From assembly GCF_041053055.1 (NCBI RefSeq), contig NZ_CP163443.1, positions 1,674,001 through 1,738,000 on the forward strand: 64,000 nucleotides of DNA, in the 5' to 3' direction. Below, piece by piece: positions 1-7,911 of this stretch. This DNA comes from Streptomyces sp. R41. GTDB lineage: Bacteria > Actinomycetota > Actinomycetes > Streptomycetales > Streptomycetaceae. A program made the position numbers and the translations under genes. Positions within the stretch are counted from its first letter, which is position 1, and each line of letters starts with the position of its first letter. The notes under the pieces are model-generated. The model had not been told where the DNA came from and did not search any database. It worked only from the letters and a program-made list of their open reading frames with translations.

Positions 1-1421
1 GCCTCCTCCCACGGCAGATCGCTGCGCCCGCTGATCTGCCACAGGCCGGTGAGCCCGGGCTTGACCAGCAGCCGCCGCCGGATGTCCGGGCCGTACGCGG
101 CGGACTCCTCCGGTAGCGGAGGCCGCGGACCGACGAGCGACATCGAGCCGGTGAGCACGTTGAAAAGCTGCGGGAGCTCGTCGATCGAGTACCGGCGCAG
201 CACTGCTCCCACCCGGGTCACCCGCGGATCCCGGCGGAGCTTGAACAGCAGCCCTGCACCCTCGTTGCGGTCGGCCAGCTCGGTACGGGCCCCGTGAGCC
301 CCGGCGACCATGGTGCGGAACTTGAGAATGGTGAACTCACGGCCGTCCTTGCCGACCCTGCGCTGGCGGTAGAACGCCCCACCCCGGCTGTCCACCAGCA
401 CGAGCAGCCCGACGAGGACCATCAGCGGCGCGAAGAGCATCAGCAGGATCGCCGCGCCCATCCGGTCGACGACCCCTTTGATCGCCCGGCGGCCCCCGGT
501 GAAGGTCGGCATGCTGACCCGCAGCAGCGGGATCCCGAGCACCGCGTCGACGTGCAGCCGCGGGCCGGCCACCTCCATCAGCACGGGGGCCACGATCATC
601 TCGGCGTCGCTGCCTTCGAGGTTCCAAGCCAGCCGCTGCAGCCGGTCCGGTGACCAGTGCGGGTCCGGTGTGACCGCGACGACGCGGTAGCCGTCGTGGC
701 GAACGTGCTTGGCAACGTCCGCCAGTTGGCCGACGACCGGCACTCCGTCCAGTTCTTGATCACCGTCGAGCCCGAGACCATCCGCCGTGCACACCCCGTC
801 CACCCGCCAGCCGAGATGCGGGAACTTGCGGGTTCGGGTGATCAGATCGCGCACGGTGTCCGGGCTCCCGGCAGCGAGCACCGGTCTCAGGCACCGTCCT
901 TCCTTGCGCTGTTTGTGCAGCCAGAGGCGCAGCAGATACCGCGTGGGCATGGTGATGAGCGCGATCGCGGGGATCGCGACGAAGATCCAGAGCTTGATGT
1001 TGCGCGAGGTGAGGGCGATCCCGCCGAGCGCCAGTACGACGGTCGCCATGAACAGTGAGCGTCCGAGCCGGCGGAATTCCTCGGCGCCCTGGCCGAGCGC
1101 GGCCGGAGCCCACGACCGGCTCACCGCAAGCGCTCCCAGCACCAGCAGCTCGGTGCCGAATGCGAGAATTCCCCACTTCTCATGCCAGTTGGCCGCGTCC
1201 CGGGCCCCGAAGAAGTCGCCGATCGCCGCCACCACCAAGGCGGTGGCCACGGTGTCGCTGATGATCACGGTACGGCGGTACCGCTGCTCCCAGTCGGTCG
1301 CCGGCTGGCTGATCGCCCCGTTCGCCAGACGCCCGCGCGCCGACGGAAAAGGGCCGACTATTCCCCCTTGCCGCACAGAACCCCCCAAGGTCCCCAGTGG
1401 TTCGACGTGTTCGCCTACCAC
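1..1421 (-). CDS. Exopolysaccharide sugar transferase (partial)
   Basis: Membrane-bound polyprenyl-phosphate sugar-1-phosphate transferase of the WbaP/EpsL type, which loads the first sugar of an exopolysaccharide onto undecaprenyl phosphate. The reading frame is open from the GTG at 1421 to the window edge (about 473 residues) and lacks its C-terminus. Hydrophobic helices fill the N-terminal half (from ISDTVATALVV on), followed by a nucleotide-binding-like middle. The catalytic bacterial sugar transferase domain contains FTILKFRTM, RRYSIDELPQLFNVL, SLVGPRPP and KPGLTGLWQISGR, all diagnostic of the family. GTG 1421 has AGGGGG about 7 nt upstream; GTG 1376 is an alternative start. The sugar substrate cannot be told. 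Confidence 0.9.
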   Translation of the reverse strand, partial: MVGEHVEPLGTLGGSVRQGGIVGPFPSARGRLANGAISQPATDWEQRYRRTVIISDTVATALVVAAIGDFFGARDAANWHEKWGILAFGTELLVLGALAVSRSWAPAALGQGAEEFRRLGRSLFMATVVLALGGIALTSRNIKLWIFVAIPAIALITMPTRYLLRLWLHKQRKEGRCLRPVLAAGSPDTVRDLITRTRKFPHLGWRVDGVCTADGLGLDGDQELDGVPVVGQLADVAKHVRHDGYRVVAVTPDPHWSPDRLQRLAWNLEGSDAEMIVAPVLMEVAGPRLHVDAVLGIPLLRVSMPTFTGGRRAIKGVVDRMGAAILLMLFAPLMVLVGLLVLVDSRGGAFYRQRRVGKDGREFTILKFRTMVAGAHGARTELADRNEGAGLLFKLRRDPRVTRVGAVLRRYSIDELPQLFNVLTGSMSLVGPRPPLPEESAAYGPDIRRRLLVKPGLTGLWQISGRSDLPWEE

Positions 1422-1820
1422 TGTTTCGCCCCCTGCAGGAGGCCCCCGCCCCCCGCACTGGTCCTCCCCTCGGGAGGCCCCCGCCTCCCGGCACGCTGTT
1501 CCCCCCTCGGGAAGCCCCGCCCCCCGCGTATGACATCCCGGCTATTTCAGAGCTACGTGAACAACCCACCCTGGCGGCAGCAGACTCGCATGTCCTGCCC
1601 GCCTCTCAAGGTGCGCGGGAAGCCGTGGAAACCTCGGATGCTCCCCGCACCCAAAGCCCCTCTCGGCTCCAAGAATTGATCACCCCCACGTCCGGCTCCG
1701 GAGGCTCAGCTACCGGCCGTCCGTAGCAGCGGACCCATAGAACACCATTTGTCGGCTCGTGTCCCAGCATGTGAAGCACGGTCAATCTAGACCATCGCGG
1801 CCCGTCTGGAGAGAGGGATG
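1422..1820. other. Gene-free C-rich leader with degenerate repeats
   Basis: No gene is recognisable in this stretch. Positions about 1435-1540 hold three imperfect copies of a C-rich block of the form CTCGGGAGGCCCCCGCC, spaced about 35-40 bp. The rest is less GC-rich DNA leading into the transposase remnant. It presumably carries the promoter of the minus-strand sugar transferase, but I see no convincing -10/-35 pair. Confidence 0.4.
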
Positions 1821-1849
1821 TGTGGAATTTGTGCCTACGATTTGAAGCT

Positions 1850-2500
1850 GGGTCCACAGATCGGCGACCGCCTGCGGGTGCCTTGGCGACGGAGGAGCAC
1901 CCTGTGACCTGTGATGACGGGAGTTTCTCCGGGCTGCCGCACCGGCAACCCCGAGGCGTCCCGGCACTGCCAACTGGGTCACGCTCAGGGCATGTTCGGC
2001 GGATTTTGGTCGGTGAGCACGGGGCGGCGGTTGCGGGTGTGGGCGATCGACGGCACGTGGGAACGGACCTTCACCGCTCTGCTCGCGCAGGCAGACGCCG
2101 AGGGCGACCTCGATGGGTCGTCACCGTGGACTCCACGATCGTGCGCACTCACCAGCACGCCGGCCGCACCACCACTCCCTCGGAAGCTCTCGCGGCGAAC
2201 GGACCACGAAGATCCACCTGGTGACCGACGGCCGCTACCGCCCGCCGGCCGAAAAGGCATACTCCTCGCGAGCCATCCGAACTCACCTCAGCAGGCGCGC
2301 CATTCGTGCAGTGGTACCCCAACCGGCCGATCAGATTCTCCACACGCAAACGCCGTGGCAGATCCAGTGGCCGGCCACCGGCCTTCGACCGTGAGGTCTG
2401 CAAGCAGCGCAATACGGTCGAGCGGAGCATCAACAAGCTCAAGCAGTCACGCGTCCCCCTGGGGCACGTCACACCAAGATCCGGACCAGACGCGGACCAA
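1850..2500 (+). pseudogene. Decayed IS5-family transposase remnant
   Basis: Fragments of one DDE transposase lie in order but in different frames. About 2030-2115 reads IDGTWERTFTALLAQADAEGDL; 2115-2170 reads WVVTVDSTIVRTHQHA, which contains the first catalytic Asp; 2200-2335 reads TTKIHLVTDGRYRPP and then KAYSSRAIRTHL; 2340-2455 reads GRPPAFDREVCKQRNTVER, the region of the catalytic Glu. I recognise these as the IS5-family pattern common in Streptomyces. About 60 residues normally lying between the TTKIHL and KAYSSRAI blocks are missing, and at least three frameshifts separate the pieces, so the gene is dead. No terminal inverted repeats were identified. Confidence 0.8.
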
Positions 2501-2601
2501 CTCGGTTTCACCGTGGGCGATTCTGCCCATTTCCGCGGCTCGGAATCGAGTGAGGCCGTGTGCCACAAGCAGACGAACAACCTCCTGATGTCGTAATCGC
2601 C

Positions 2602-2673
2602 GAAGAAGCAGGGCTTCTTCTAGACACAGAAAAAGGGCTCCTGACCAGGGAAGACGCCGGTCAGGCGCCCTTT
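2602..2673. terminator. Two adjacent hairpins, terminator-like
   Basis: The first hairpin is a perfect 8-bp stem (GAAGAAGC, 2602-2609, with GCTTCTTC, 2613-2620). The second pairs AAAGGGCTCCTGACC (2632-2646) with GGTCAGGCGCCCTTT (2659-2673), with a single mismatch and A/T-rich outer ends. They follow the transposase remnant and could stop transcription from either side. Confidence 0.55.
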
Positions 2674-3145
2674 GCGACGCGCAGCTGAGCGGCAAGTCGA
2701 TAGGTAGTTCCCATCCCGATAGCCCCCACCGGTACCCCAAGGTTGACCCGCCGCTCCGGGGCATTTCCGGGCCGGGGCAACCCGAATGCTCCAGCAGCGG
2801 TTCGTGTCCCGAGGTGATGCTTGCGGTTTCCTCGTATGGCGGGGATGGCTGAAGTCAGTTGCCGGGCTGTGGAGTTGGAGTCGTTTTCGCGCGGTTGGCG
2901 GGCCGGTTCGTCGGGCGGATCCGGGCCTTGGCGGACCGGGAGTCGTATCTGCCGACGCTTCCCACGCCGTCACCGTGTCCCACCCCCACGCCGTCACCAA
3001 GCTCAAGGAACAGGTGTTCGCGGCAGCCGTGCGCCGACGCACCCGACCGCCCGTATTGCAGCGAGGATGAGCTGCAATCCGCTTTGAACGCGAAGGAGGG
3101 TTCGTCAGGGCGGCGACGAGACACGCTCCGGAGAGCCACTGCCGC
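2674..3145. other. No recognisable gene
   Basis: Both strands have long open frames here, but none reads as a known family or has a convincing ribosome binding site. The stretch sits between the transposase remnant and a truncated gene, consistent with decayed DNA. About 2960-3000 holds a short repeat of CCCACGCCGTCACC. Confidence 0.35.
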
Positions 3146-3546
3146 TCAGTACAGAGCAGCGACGGCCGTTCGGCACAGCACGTCCTCTGCCCGATCCCAC
3201 GACCAGCCGTTGTCGACCACCAGGGTGCGCCAGCCGGTGGGGCCGAACCAGAACCACAGCAGATCCGCCGTCTCCTCCACCGAGTACGAAGGTGGCGATG
3301 CCAGGGTGTGCAGGTGACGGGCGGCGGCGCGGAGGGCGTCGCGGTAGGCCTCGGTGGCCCGCTCCCACAGCGCCTCGCCGGTCTCGTGAACGGGCAGCGC
3401 CTTGCGGATGGCCTCGTGCACCGTGAACTGGCCCTCGTTACCCATGCGCGTGCCATGGGCCAGCGCCTTGAGGACCGTCTCGGGTGTGCGCAAGGCGAGT
3501 ATCTGCCGCATGGCCTGCTCGTGGCCGGAGTTCAGCGCCCGGGTCA
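3146..3546 (-). pseudogene. Truncated hypothetical gene
   Basis: The minus frame reads as a coherent protein only for its last about 130 residues (ALNSGHEQAMRQILAL to CRTAVAALY), with a Trp/Phe-rich motif LLWFWFGPTGWRTLVVDNGW. Upstream of about 3546 coding character is lost at the left arm of a 23-bp inverted repeat, and extending further would run into the DUF779 gene. An internal ATG at 3511 could give a 121-residue product. I do not recognise the family. I favour a gene truncated at its 5' end by a rearrangement at the inverted repeat. Confidence 0.5.
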
Positions 3547-3614
3547 GCCGATGCGCCGTGCGACTGCCTCCGGCGAGCGCGGCATGCGGCAGACCCGGGC
3601 GCTGAACTCCGGCC
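3523..3614. repeat. 23-bp perfect inverted repeat
   Basis: The left arm 3523-3545 (GGCCGGAGTTCAGCGCCCGG plus GTC) and right arm 3592-3614 are exact reverse complements, separated by 46 nt. The structure coincides with the 5' break of the truncated gene, so it may be a deletion or inversion scar, or the ends of a tiny element. A regulatory hairpin is also possible. Confidence 0.75.
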
Positions 3615-3726
3615 GTCGACGATGCCCGCCGTATGCAACGCTCTCGCAACCTCGCACGATGTCCACTGAGCCACCGGACCGACGACGGCCCGGTGACCAA
3701 GGACCGGCTTGCTTGGGGTGGTAGGC

Positions 3727-4086
3727 GTGAACGAGGAAGTCCCGCGCGTGGAACTGACCCCCGCGGCCGCCGACCTGCTCCGGCGCCTGCGGGCGGTCCA
3801 CGGACCGCTGATGTTCCACCAGTCCGGCGGCTGCTGTGACGGCAGCGCGCCCATGTGCTACCCCGAGGGCGAGTTCCGCACCGGCGGCTCCGACGTACTG
3901 CTCGCCGAGCTGGCGGTCGAGGGGGTCGAGGAACCGGTGACGTTCTGGATGTCGAAGAGTCAGTACGAGGTGTGGAGCCACACCCGGCTGATCGTCGATG
4001 TCGTGCCGGGCCGCGGCAGCGGCTTCTCTCTCGAGGCACCCGAAGGAGTGCGTTTTCTCATCCGTTCGCGCGTTGTCGGTGTCTAG
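3727..4086 (+). CDS. DUF779 family protein
   Basis: A 119-residue protein of the DUF779 family, whose genes often sit beside aldehyde dehydrogenases; the biochemical role is unknown. The family signature is visible near the N-terminus: FHQSGGCCDGSAPMCYPEG, a Cys/His/Asp cluster that could bind metal, followed by a beta-rich remainder (FWMSKSQYEVWSHTRLIVDV). The GTG at 3727 gives the usual family length; an in-frame TTG lies at 3709. No aldehyde dehydrogenase is adjacent; the nearest is the gene at 14164. It is bracketed by a gene fragment and a secreted protein gene, so it is probably transcribed alone. Confidence 0.8.
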   Translation: MNEEVPRVELTPAAADLLRRLRAVHGPLMFHQSGGCCDGSAPMCYPEGEFRTGGSDVLLAELAVEGVEEPVTFWMSKSQYEVWSHTRLIVDVVPGRGSGFSLEAPEGVRFLIRSRVVGV

Positions 4087-4161
4087 CCACCGACACGGTC
4101 ACTGTCATCTGGTGCACTCCCCTTGAGTCCTGGGAGAGTTGACGAGACATCAGGGGGCACG

Positions 4162-5397
4162 GTGACACGTCACAACGGACGTTTCAGAACGGCACTGACA
4201 GTTGTCGCGGCATGGAGTGCGCTGGCCGGTACCGCCCTGGTGGGGGCGGCACCGGCCAGCGGCGCGGAGGGGGCCACGGGCACTGCCGTCGCCCCCGGCG
4301 TCGAGTACACACAGTTGGACATCCCGGCCGCCAAGGGTGTGGCGCACGCACATGTGCTGAGCGTCGATCTGCGCAATCCTCGGGTGCGGGTCGACCTTCT
4401 GTATCCCGGAGCCGTGGCGTCCCGGGCGCCCGTCTCCCAGCTGGCCGACACCCGGGGCGCCGTCGCGGGTGTCAACGGCGACTTCTTCAACATCACGGAG
4501 ACCCAGCATCCGGGGGTCGAGGCGACGGGCGCGACGGTGGGCCCGGCGATCGCGAGCGGACACGAGCTCAAGGCGGCGGTGCCGAACGGCCAGCGCTTCG
4601 GGCCCGCCCTGCCGCCCGGCACGACCACCGAGGACGTGCTCGGCGTGGGCGTCGACCGCAGGGCCCGGCTGGACAGCGTGGCCCTCGAAGGCTCCGTACG
4701 CAGTGACGAGGGGCGGTGGCCTCTCGGCGGGCTCAATCAGTACGCGCTGCCGGAGGGTTCGATCGGCGCGTTCACCTCGGACTGGGGCAGCGTCTCCCGG
4801 GTGCGCGCCACCTGCGGCACGGACATCAACCGGGGCGCGCCGTGCAGTACCGACACGTACGAGGTGACGGTCGAGCACGGTCGGGTCGTGTCGGCGGCCA
4901 ACACACCCGGCAGCGGCCCCATCGCTGCCGGCACCACGGTGCTGGTGGGCCGCGAGGCAGGCGCCCAGCAGTTGCGGAAGCTGCCGGTGGGCGAGCCCGT
5001 CGCGGTGCGGCACCGTCTGGTGGCGGAGTCCAGCAGGATCCCGTATCGCTTCGCGCTCGGCGGCTACCCGATGCTCGTCGACGGCTCGCCGCTCCCCGGC
5101 CTGGACAACACGACTTCGGCCGTACGGACCGCCGTGGGCATCTCGCACGGCGGACGCCGCCTGCTCCTTCTCGCCCTCGACGGCGCGCCCGAGTTCCGTA
5201 GCGGACTCACCATCGCCGAAGTGACGGAGGCCATGCGGAAGTTGGGCGCGGACGATGCCTTCAGCCTCGACGGCGGGGGCTCCACCACGATGGTCGCCCG
5301 AGAGCCGGGGGCGGCCGCCGTCAGCGTTCTCAACCACCCCAGCGGGGGCGCCGAACGCCCCGTCCCGAACGGCATCGGCGTGTTCTCACGACCGTGA
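4162..5397 (+). CDS. Secreted phosphodiester glycosidase (NAGPA-like)
   Basis: A 411-residue exported protein of the NAGPA/DUF2233 phosphodiester glycosidase family, whose best-known member removes GlcNAc from phosphodiester-linked sugars. A Sec signal peptide is clear (TALTVVAAWSALAGTALVGA, then an ASG-AEG cleavage region near residue 36). Family motifs include GAVAGVNGDFFN in the first half, RFALGGYPMLVDG, and near the end RTAVGISHGGRRLLLLALDG and DAFSLDGGGSTTMV, the signature of this fold. The GTG start at 4162 has AGGGGGCACG just upstream; the frame is open further upstream but without signal-peptide character. The substrate is unknown; cell-wall or teichoic polymer sugars are a guess. 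Confidence 0.88.
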   Translation: MTRHNGRFRTALTVVAAWSALAGTALVGAAPASGAEGATGTAVAPGVEYTQLDIPAAKGVAHAHVLSVDLRNPRVRVDLLYPGAVASRAPVSQLADTRGAVAGVNGDFFNITETQHPGVEATGATVGPAIASGHELKAAVPNGQRFGPALPPGTTTEDVLGVGVDRRARLDSVALEGSVRSDEGRWPLGGLNQYALPEGSIGAFTSDWGSVSRVRATCGTDINRGAPCSTDTYEVTVEHGRVVSAANTPGSGPIAAGTTVLVGREAGAQQLRKLPVGEPVAVRHRLVAESSRIPYRFALGGYPMLVDGSPLPGLDNTTSAVRTAVGISHGGRRLLLLALDGAPEFRSGLTIAEVTEAMRKLGADDAFSLDGGGSTTMVAREPGAAAVSVLNHPSGGAERPVPNGIGVFSRP

Positions 5398-5429
5398 CGA
5401 CCCGGCATGTCGCATGACGGCCTCGCACG

Positions 5430-5624
5430 TCACGGCCGCAGGCTGCTCACGATGTTCGCCGTCGCGGTGAGCCCTTCGTGGATGGTCGGCGCCATGCTCG
5501 TGCTCGCCAGATAGAAGCCGAGCAGTACGCAGACCAAGGCGTGCGAGATCTTCAATGCGCCGTTGCGCAGGAAGACCACCGCCAGGATCAGGAGCAACAG
5601 CACCACAGAGATGGAAATGGCCAT
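5430..5624 (-). CDS. Small membrane protein
   Basis: A 64-residue protein with two hydrophobic segments (SVVLLLLILAVVFL, residues 5-18, and LVCVLLGFYLAS, residues 27-38) and the C-terminal motif APTIHEGLTATAN. I recall close relatives in many Streptomyces as unnamed proteins; the function is unknown. The ATG at 5624 is preferred over the upstream frame because the membrane segment then begins at once. It lies alone between the convergent phosphodiester glycosidase gene and a divergently promoted exported phosphodiesterase-like gene. Confidence 0.7.
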   Translation of the reverse strand: MAISISVVLLLLILAVVFLRNGALKISHALVCVLLGFYLASTSMAPTIHEGLTATANIVSSLRP

Positions 5625-5736
5625 CGTCAACCTCCTCCGCCACGCCCACGTCGCGGCTTTCGGCCGCAAGTGTCGCGTAGCGGAGGGTTCGTCCGGGCGG
5701 CTGACGTGTCCTCCGAACGTGTGATGTCTTCGCCGG

Positions 5737-6603
5737 CTAGTACGTCCGTTCGTGGGCGTCGAGGAACGCTTCTAGGCCCGCGAGGTCGTCGGTGTTCAGG
5801 TAGTCGACGTCGGCGGCGAGCAGTTCGCCCCACAGTGCGTCACGGGCCGGGCCCGCCACATCGGGCGTCGCCCAGAACCGGACCTTCTGGCGGCGCGTGT
5901 GGGCCGCGGCGATGATGCCGCGCAGCTTCTCGCGTTCGGCGTCGGGGAACGGGCCGTCGCCCAGCCAGGTGAAGTTGAGCGTCCAGTTGTCGGAGATCAG
6001 CGGGACGAAGGAGGCGGGTGCCGCGCTGCCGAGGTCGGCGAGCCGGCCGTCGTAGAAGGCGCGACGTACGCTCTGCGCCTCCATGGGCGTACGGGCGGCC
6101 CGGTCACCCGAGATCACGGCCGTGACCGGGCCGGGGTACACACGACCGTGGGCGTACGTCGTGAACAGGTGCCGGTAGCGGCGCAGATGGCGGTCGAGTT
6201 CGAGGTAGGTCGACGAGCCCTCGGTCTTGATGTCGATCAGGAGTTGCAGCGGCGTGCGGTAACCCCGGTACACCGCACCGTGGTTGGCCTTGACGCGGGC
6301 GGCGAGGGGTTCGAGGTAGAGGGATTCGAGGGTGCGGGTCGGGTCGAGTTCGACGGGGTCGTGGGCGACGAGGAGCTGATCGCCGACCAGGTAGATGTCG
6401 GCCTCGACGCTGCCGAAGCGGTGGTCGAGGGCGTCGAACAGGGGGCGCGGGTGCTCGTAGTCGTTGTGCGCGTGGGCGCGCCACAGCGGGCGCGGGCCGT
6501 GCTTCTGCTCGTTCGCCCGCGCGTAGGTGGCGGGCAGCGCGACGGAGCCCGCGAGGGCGGCGCCGAGGGTGGTGAGGGCTCTGCGGCGGGTGGTAAGGGC
6601 CAT
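5737..6603 (-). CDS. Tat-exported PI-PLC-like phosphodiesterase
   Basis: A 288-residue protein of the PLC-like phosphodiesterase superfamily, nearest to the AIM6/glycerophosphodiesterase-like group. The N-terminus is a Tat signal (TRRRALTTLGAALAG, then alanine-rich to the cut near residue 30). Catalytic-type residues follow: WRAHAHNDYEH near residue 45, a metal-binding VEADIYL near residue 72, and LLVAHDP. Later LLIDIKTEG and the terminal DYLNTDDL match the barrel of this superfamily. It probably cleaves phosphodiesters of lipids or lipid-linked sugars outside the membrane; the true substrate cannot be read from sequence. It is monocistronic, with its 5' side facing a terminator that belongs to the next minus-strand operon. 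Confidence 0.8.
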   Translation of the reverse strand: MALTTRRRALTTLGAALAGSVALPATYARANEQKHGPRPLWRAHAHNDYEHPRPLFDALDHRFGSVEADIYLVGDQLLVAHDPVELDPTRTLESLYLEPLAARVKANHGAVYRGYRTPLQLLIDIKTEGSSTYLELDRHLRRYRHLFTTYAHGRVYPGPVTAVISGDRAARTPMEAQSVRRAFYDGRLADLGSAAPASFVPLISDNWTLNFTWLGDGPFPDAEREKLRGIIAAAHTRRQKVRFWATPDVAGPARDALWGELLAADVDYLNTDDLAGLEAFLDAHERTY

Positions 6604-6738
6604 GCTCTGCCTCCCTGGAAGTGCCGTACGGAAACCTCAGCGAGTATGCGTTCCGAATGGGCCCAAGGAGCAGTGGCGTGCGGGGAGTTGGCCGGACTGC
6701 CGCTGTGCGTTCACTTCGTCGGAGCAGCGCGCACGGAA

Positions 6739-6764
6739 AAGCCCGCCCCGGTTGGGGCGGGCTT
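6739..6764 (-). terminator. Rho-independent terminator of the acyl-CoA dehydrogenase operon
   Basis: A perfect 11-bp stem (AAGCCCGCCCC with GGGGCGGGCTT, loop GGTT). On the minus strand it is followed by TTTT. It lies about 60 nt past the end of the minus-strand acyl-CoA dehydrogenase operon. Confidence 0.85.
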
Positions 6765-6822
6765 ATCACGGGTGTGCGTCAGCAGTTGTTGCGTCAGCGG
6801 GTGTTGGTCAGCGGGTGTTGCG

Positions 6823-7911
6823 TCAGGGCGCCTGGAGGTCGACCAGTTTGGCCAGCGCCTCGCGGTGGGCGCCCGCCGTGCCGTACGCGATCGAGTCCGC
6901 CTTCGCCCGCTTCAGGTACAGGTGCACGGGGTGCTCCCAGGTCATGCCGATCCCGGCGTGCAACTGGAGCGCCTCCTCGGCGGCATGGACGGCGACCGGT
7001 GCCGCGTACGCCTGGGCGACGGCGACCGCCACGTCGACGTCCTCGCCGCCGGTGGCGAGCGCGTCGGCCGCATTGCGGGCCGCGGCACGCGTGTTGACGA
7101 CCTCCAGCCACAGCTGGGCCAGCCGGTGCTTGAGCGCCTGGAAGCCGCCGACGGGTCGGTTGAACTGCTTGCGCTCCTTCAGATAGCGGACCGTTTCCGT
7201 CAATGACCAGTCGGCGAGGCCGAGTTGCTCGGAAGACAGGAGGCCGGCACCGGCGCGCAGGGCACGTCGTACGGCCGCAGAGGCGTCGGAGGTCACCAGC
7301 AGCGCACGCGCCCCGTCGAAGGTGACCTTCGCGACCGGCCGGGTCAGGTCCAGGGACACCTGCGGAGTGATCGTCACCGCATCCGCGTTCACCGCGTACA
7401 GCGCGCCGTCCTCCGCCGGAACCAGCAGCACATCGGCGGCCGCCGCGTCCGCGATCCCGGTCAACTCCCCGTGCAGGGAACCGTTTTCATGGCGTACGGC
7501 TTTGAACACCACGCCAGGAGCCGTCGCGAAGGAGACGGCGAGCACCCCGATCGTACGGCCGGAGGCAAGCCCCGTCAGCAGCTGGGCGGCCGCCTCGCCC
7601 TCGCAGGCCAGCAGCGCCTCCGTAGCGACGACGGCGCTCGTCAGATACGGCACGGGAGCGACCGCGCGCCCCAGCTCCTCCAGGACCACGGCGACTTCGC
7701 GGTGGGAGGCGCCCTGGCCGCCCAGCGACTCGGGCACGAGCAGACCCGCCAGGCCCATCCCGTCCGAGAGTGCCTTCCACAGCGCGGGGTCGTGCGCTGT
7801 GCCGGATTCCGTGCGGGCGATGACGCCCGGCGCGTCGCAGTGGTCGGTGAGGAGGTCGCGGACGGCGGCGCGCAGCGCCTCTTCCTCCTCCGAGTAGAGC
7901 AGATCGGTCAT
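6823..7911 (-). CDS. Acyl-CoA dehydrogenase, second subunit-type
   Basis: A 362-residue FAD-dependent acyl-CoA dehydrogenase, the last gene of a minus-strand operon. Typical features are the N-terminal helical domain, ESLGGQGASHREVAVVLEELGR near residue 70, and the C-terminal HAGIGMTWEHPVHLYLKRA motif seen in the shorter partner of paired actinobacterial FadE enzymes. It lacks the IEGGTSEI-type C-terminal segment that the neighbouring enzyme keeps. The ATGA overlap with the upstream 393-residue dehydrogenase implies translational coupling. By analogy with mycobacterial heteromeric FadE pairs, I infer that the two proteins form one alpha2beta2 enzyme. The substrate acyl-CoA is unknown. Confidence 0.88.
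   Translation of the reverse strand: MTDLLYSEEEEALRAAVRDLLTDHCDAPGVIARTESGTAHDPALWKALSDGMGLAGLLVPESLGGQGASHREVAVVLEELGRAVAPVPYLTSAVVATEALLACEGEAAAQLLTGLASGRTIGVLAVSFATAPGVVFKAVRHENGSLHGELTGIADAAAADVLLVPAEDGALYAVNADAVTITPQVSLDLTRPVAKVTFDGARALLVTSDASAAVRRALRAGAGLLSSEQLGLADWSLTETVRYLKERKQFNRPVGGFQALKHRLAQLWLEVVNTRAAARNAADALATGGEDVDVAVAVAQAYAAPVAVHAAEEALQLHAGIGMTWEHPVHLYLKRAKADSIAYGTAGAHREALAKLVDLQAP

Noticed and set aside
2620..3456. Possible minus-strand gene of 278 residues
   Set aside because: The composition is low complexity and no domain is seen. It overlaps a frame with better coding signal (the truncated gene at 3146-3546).
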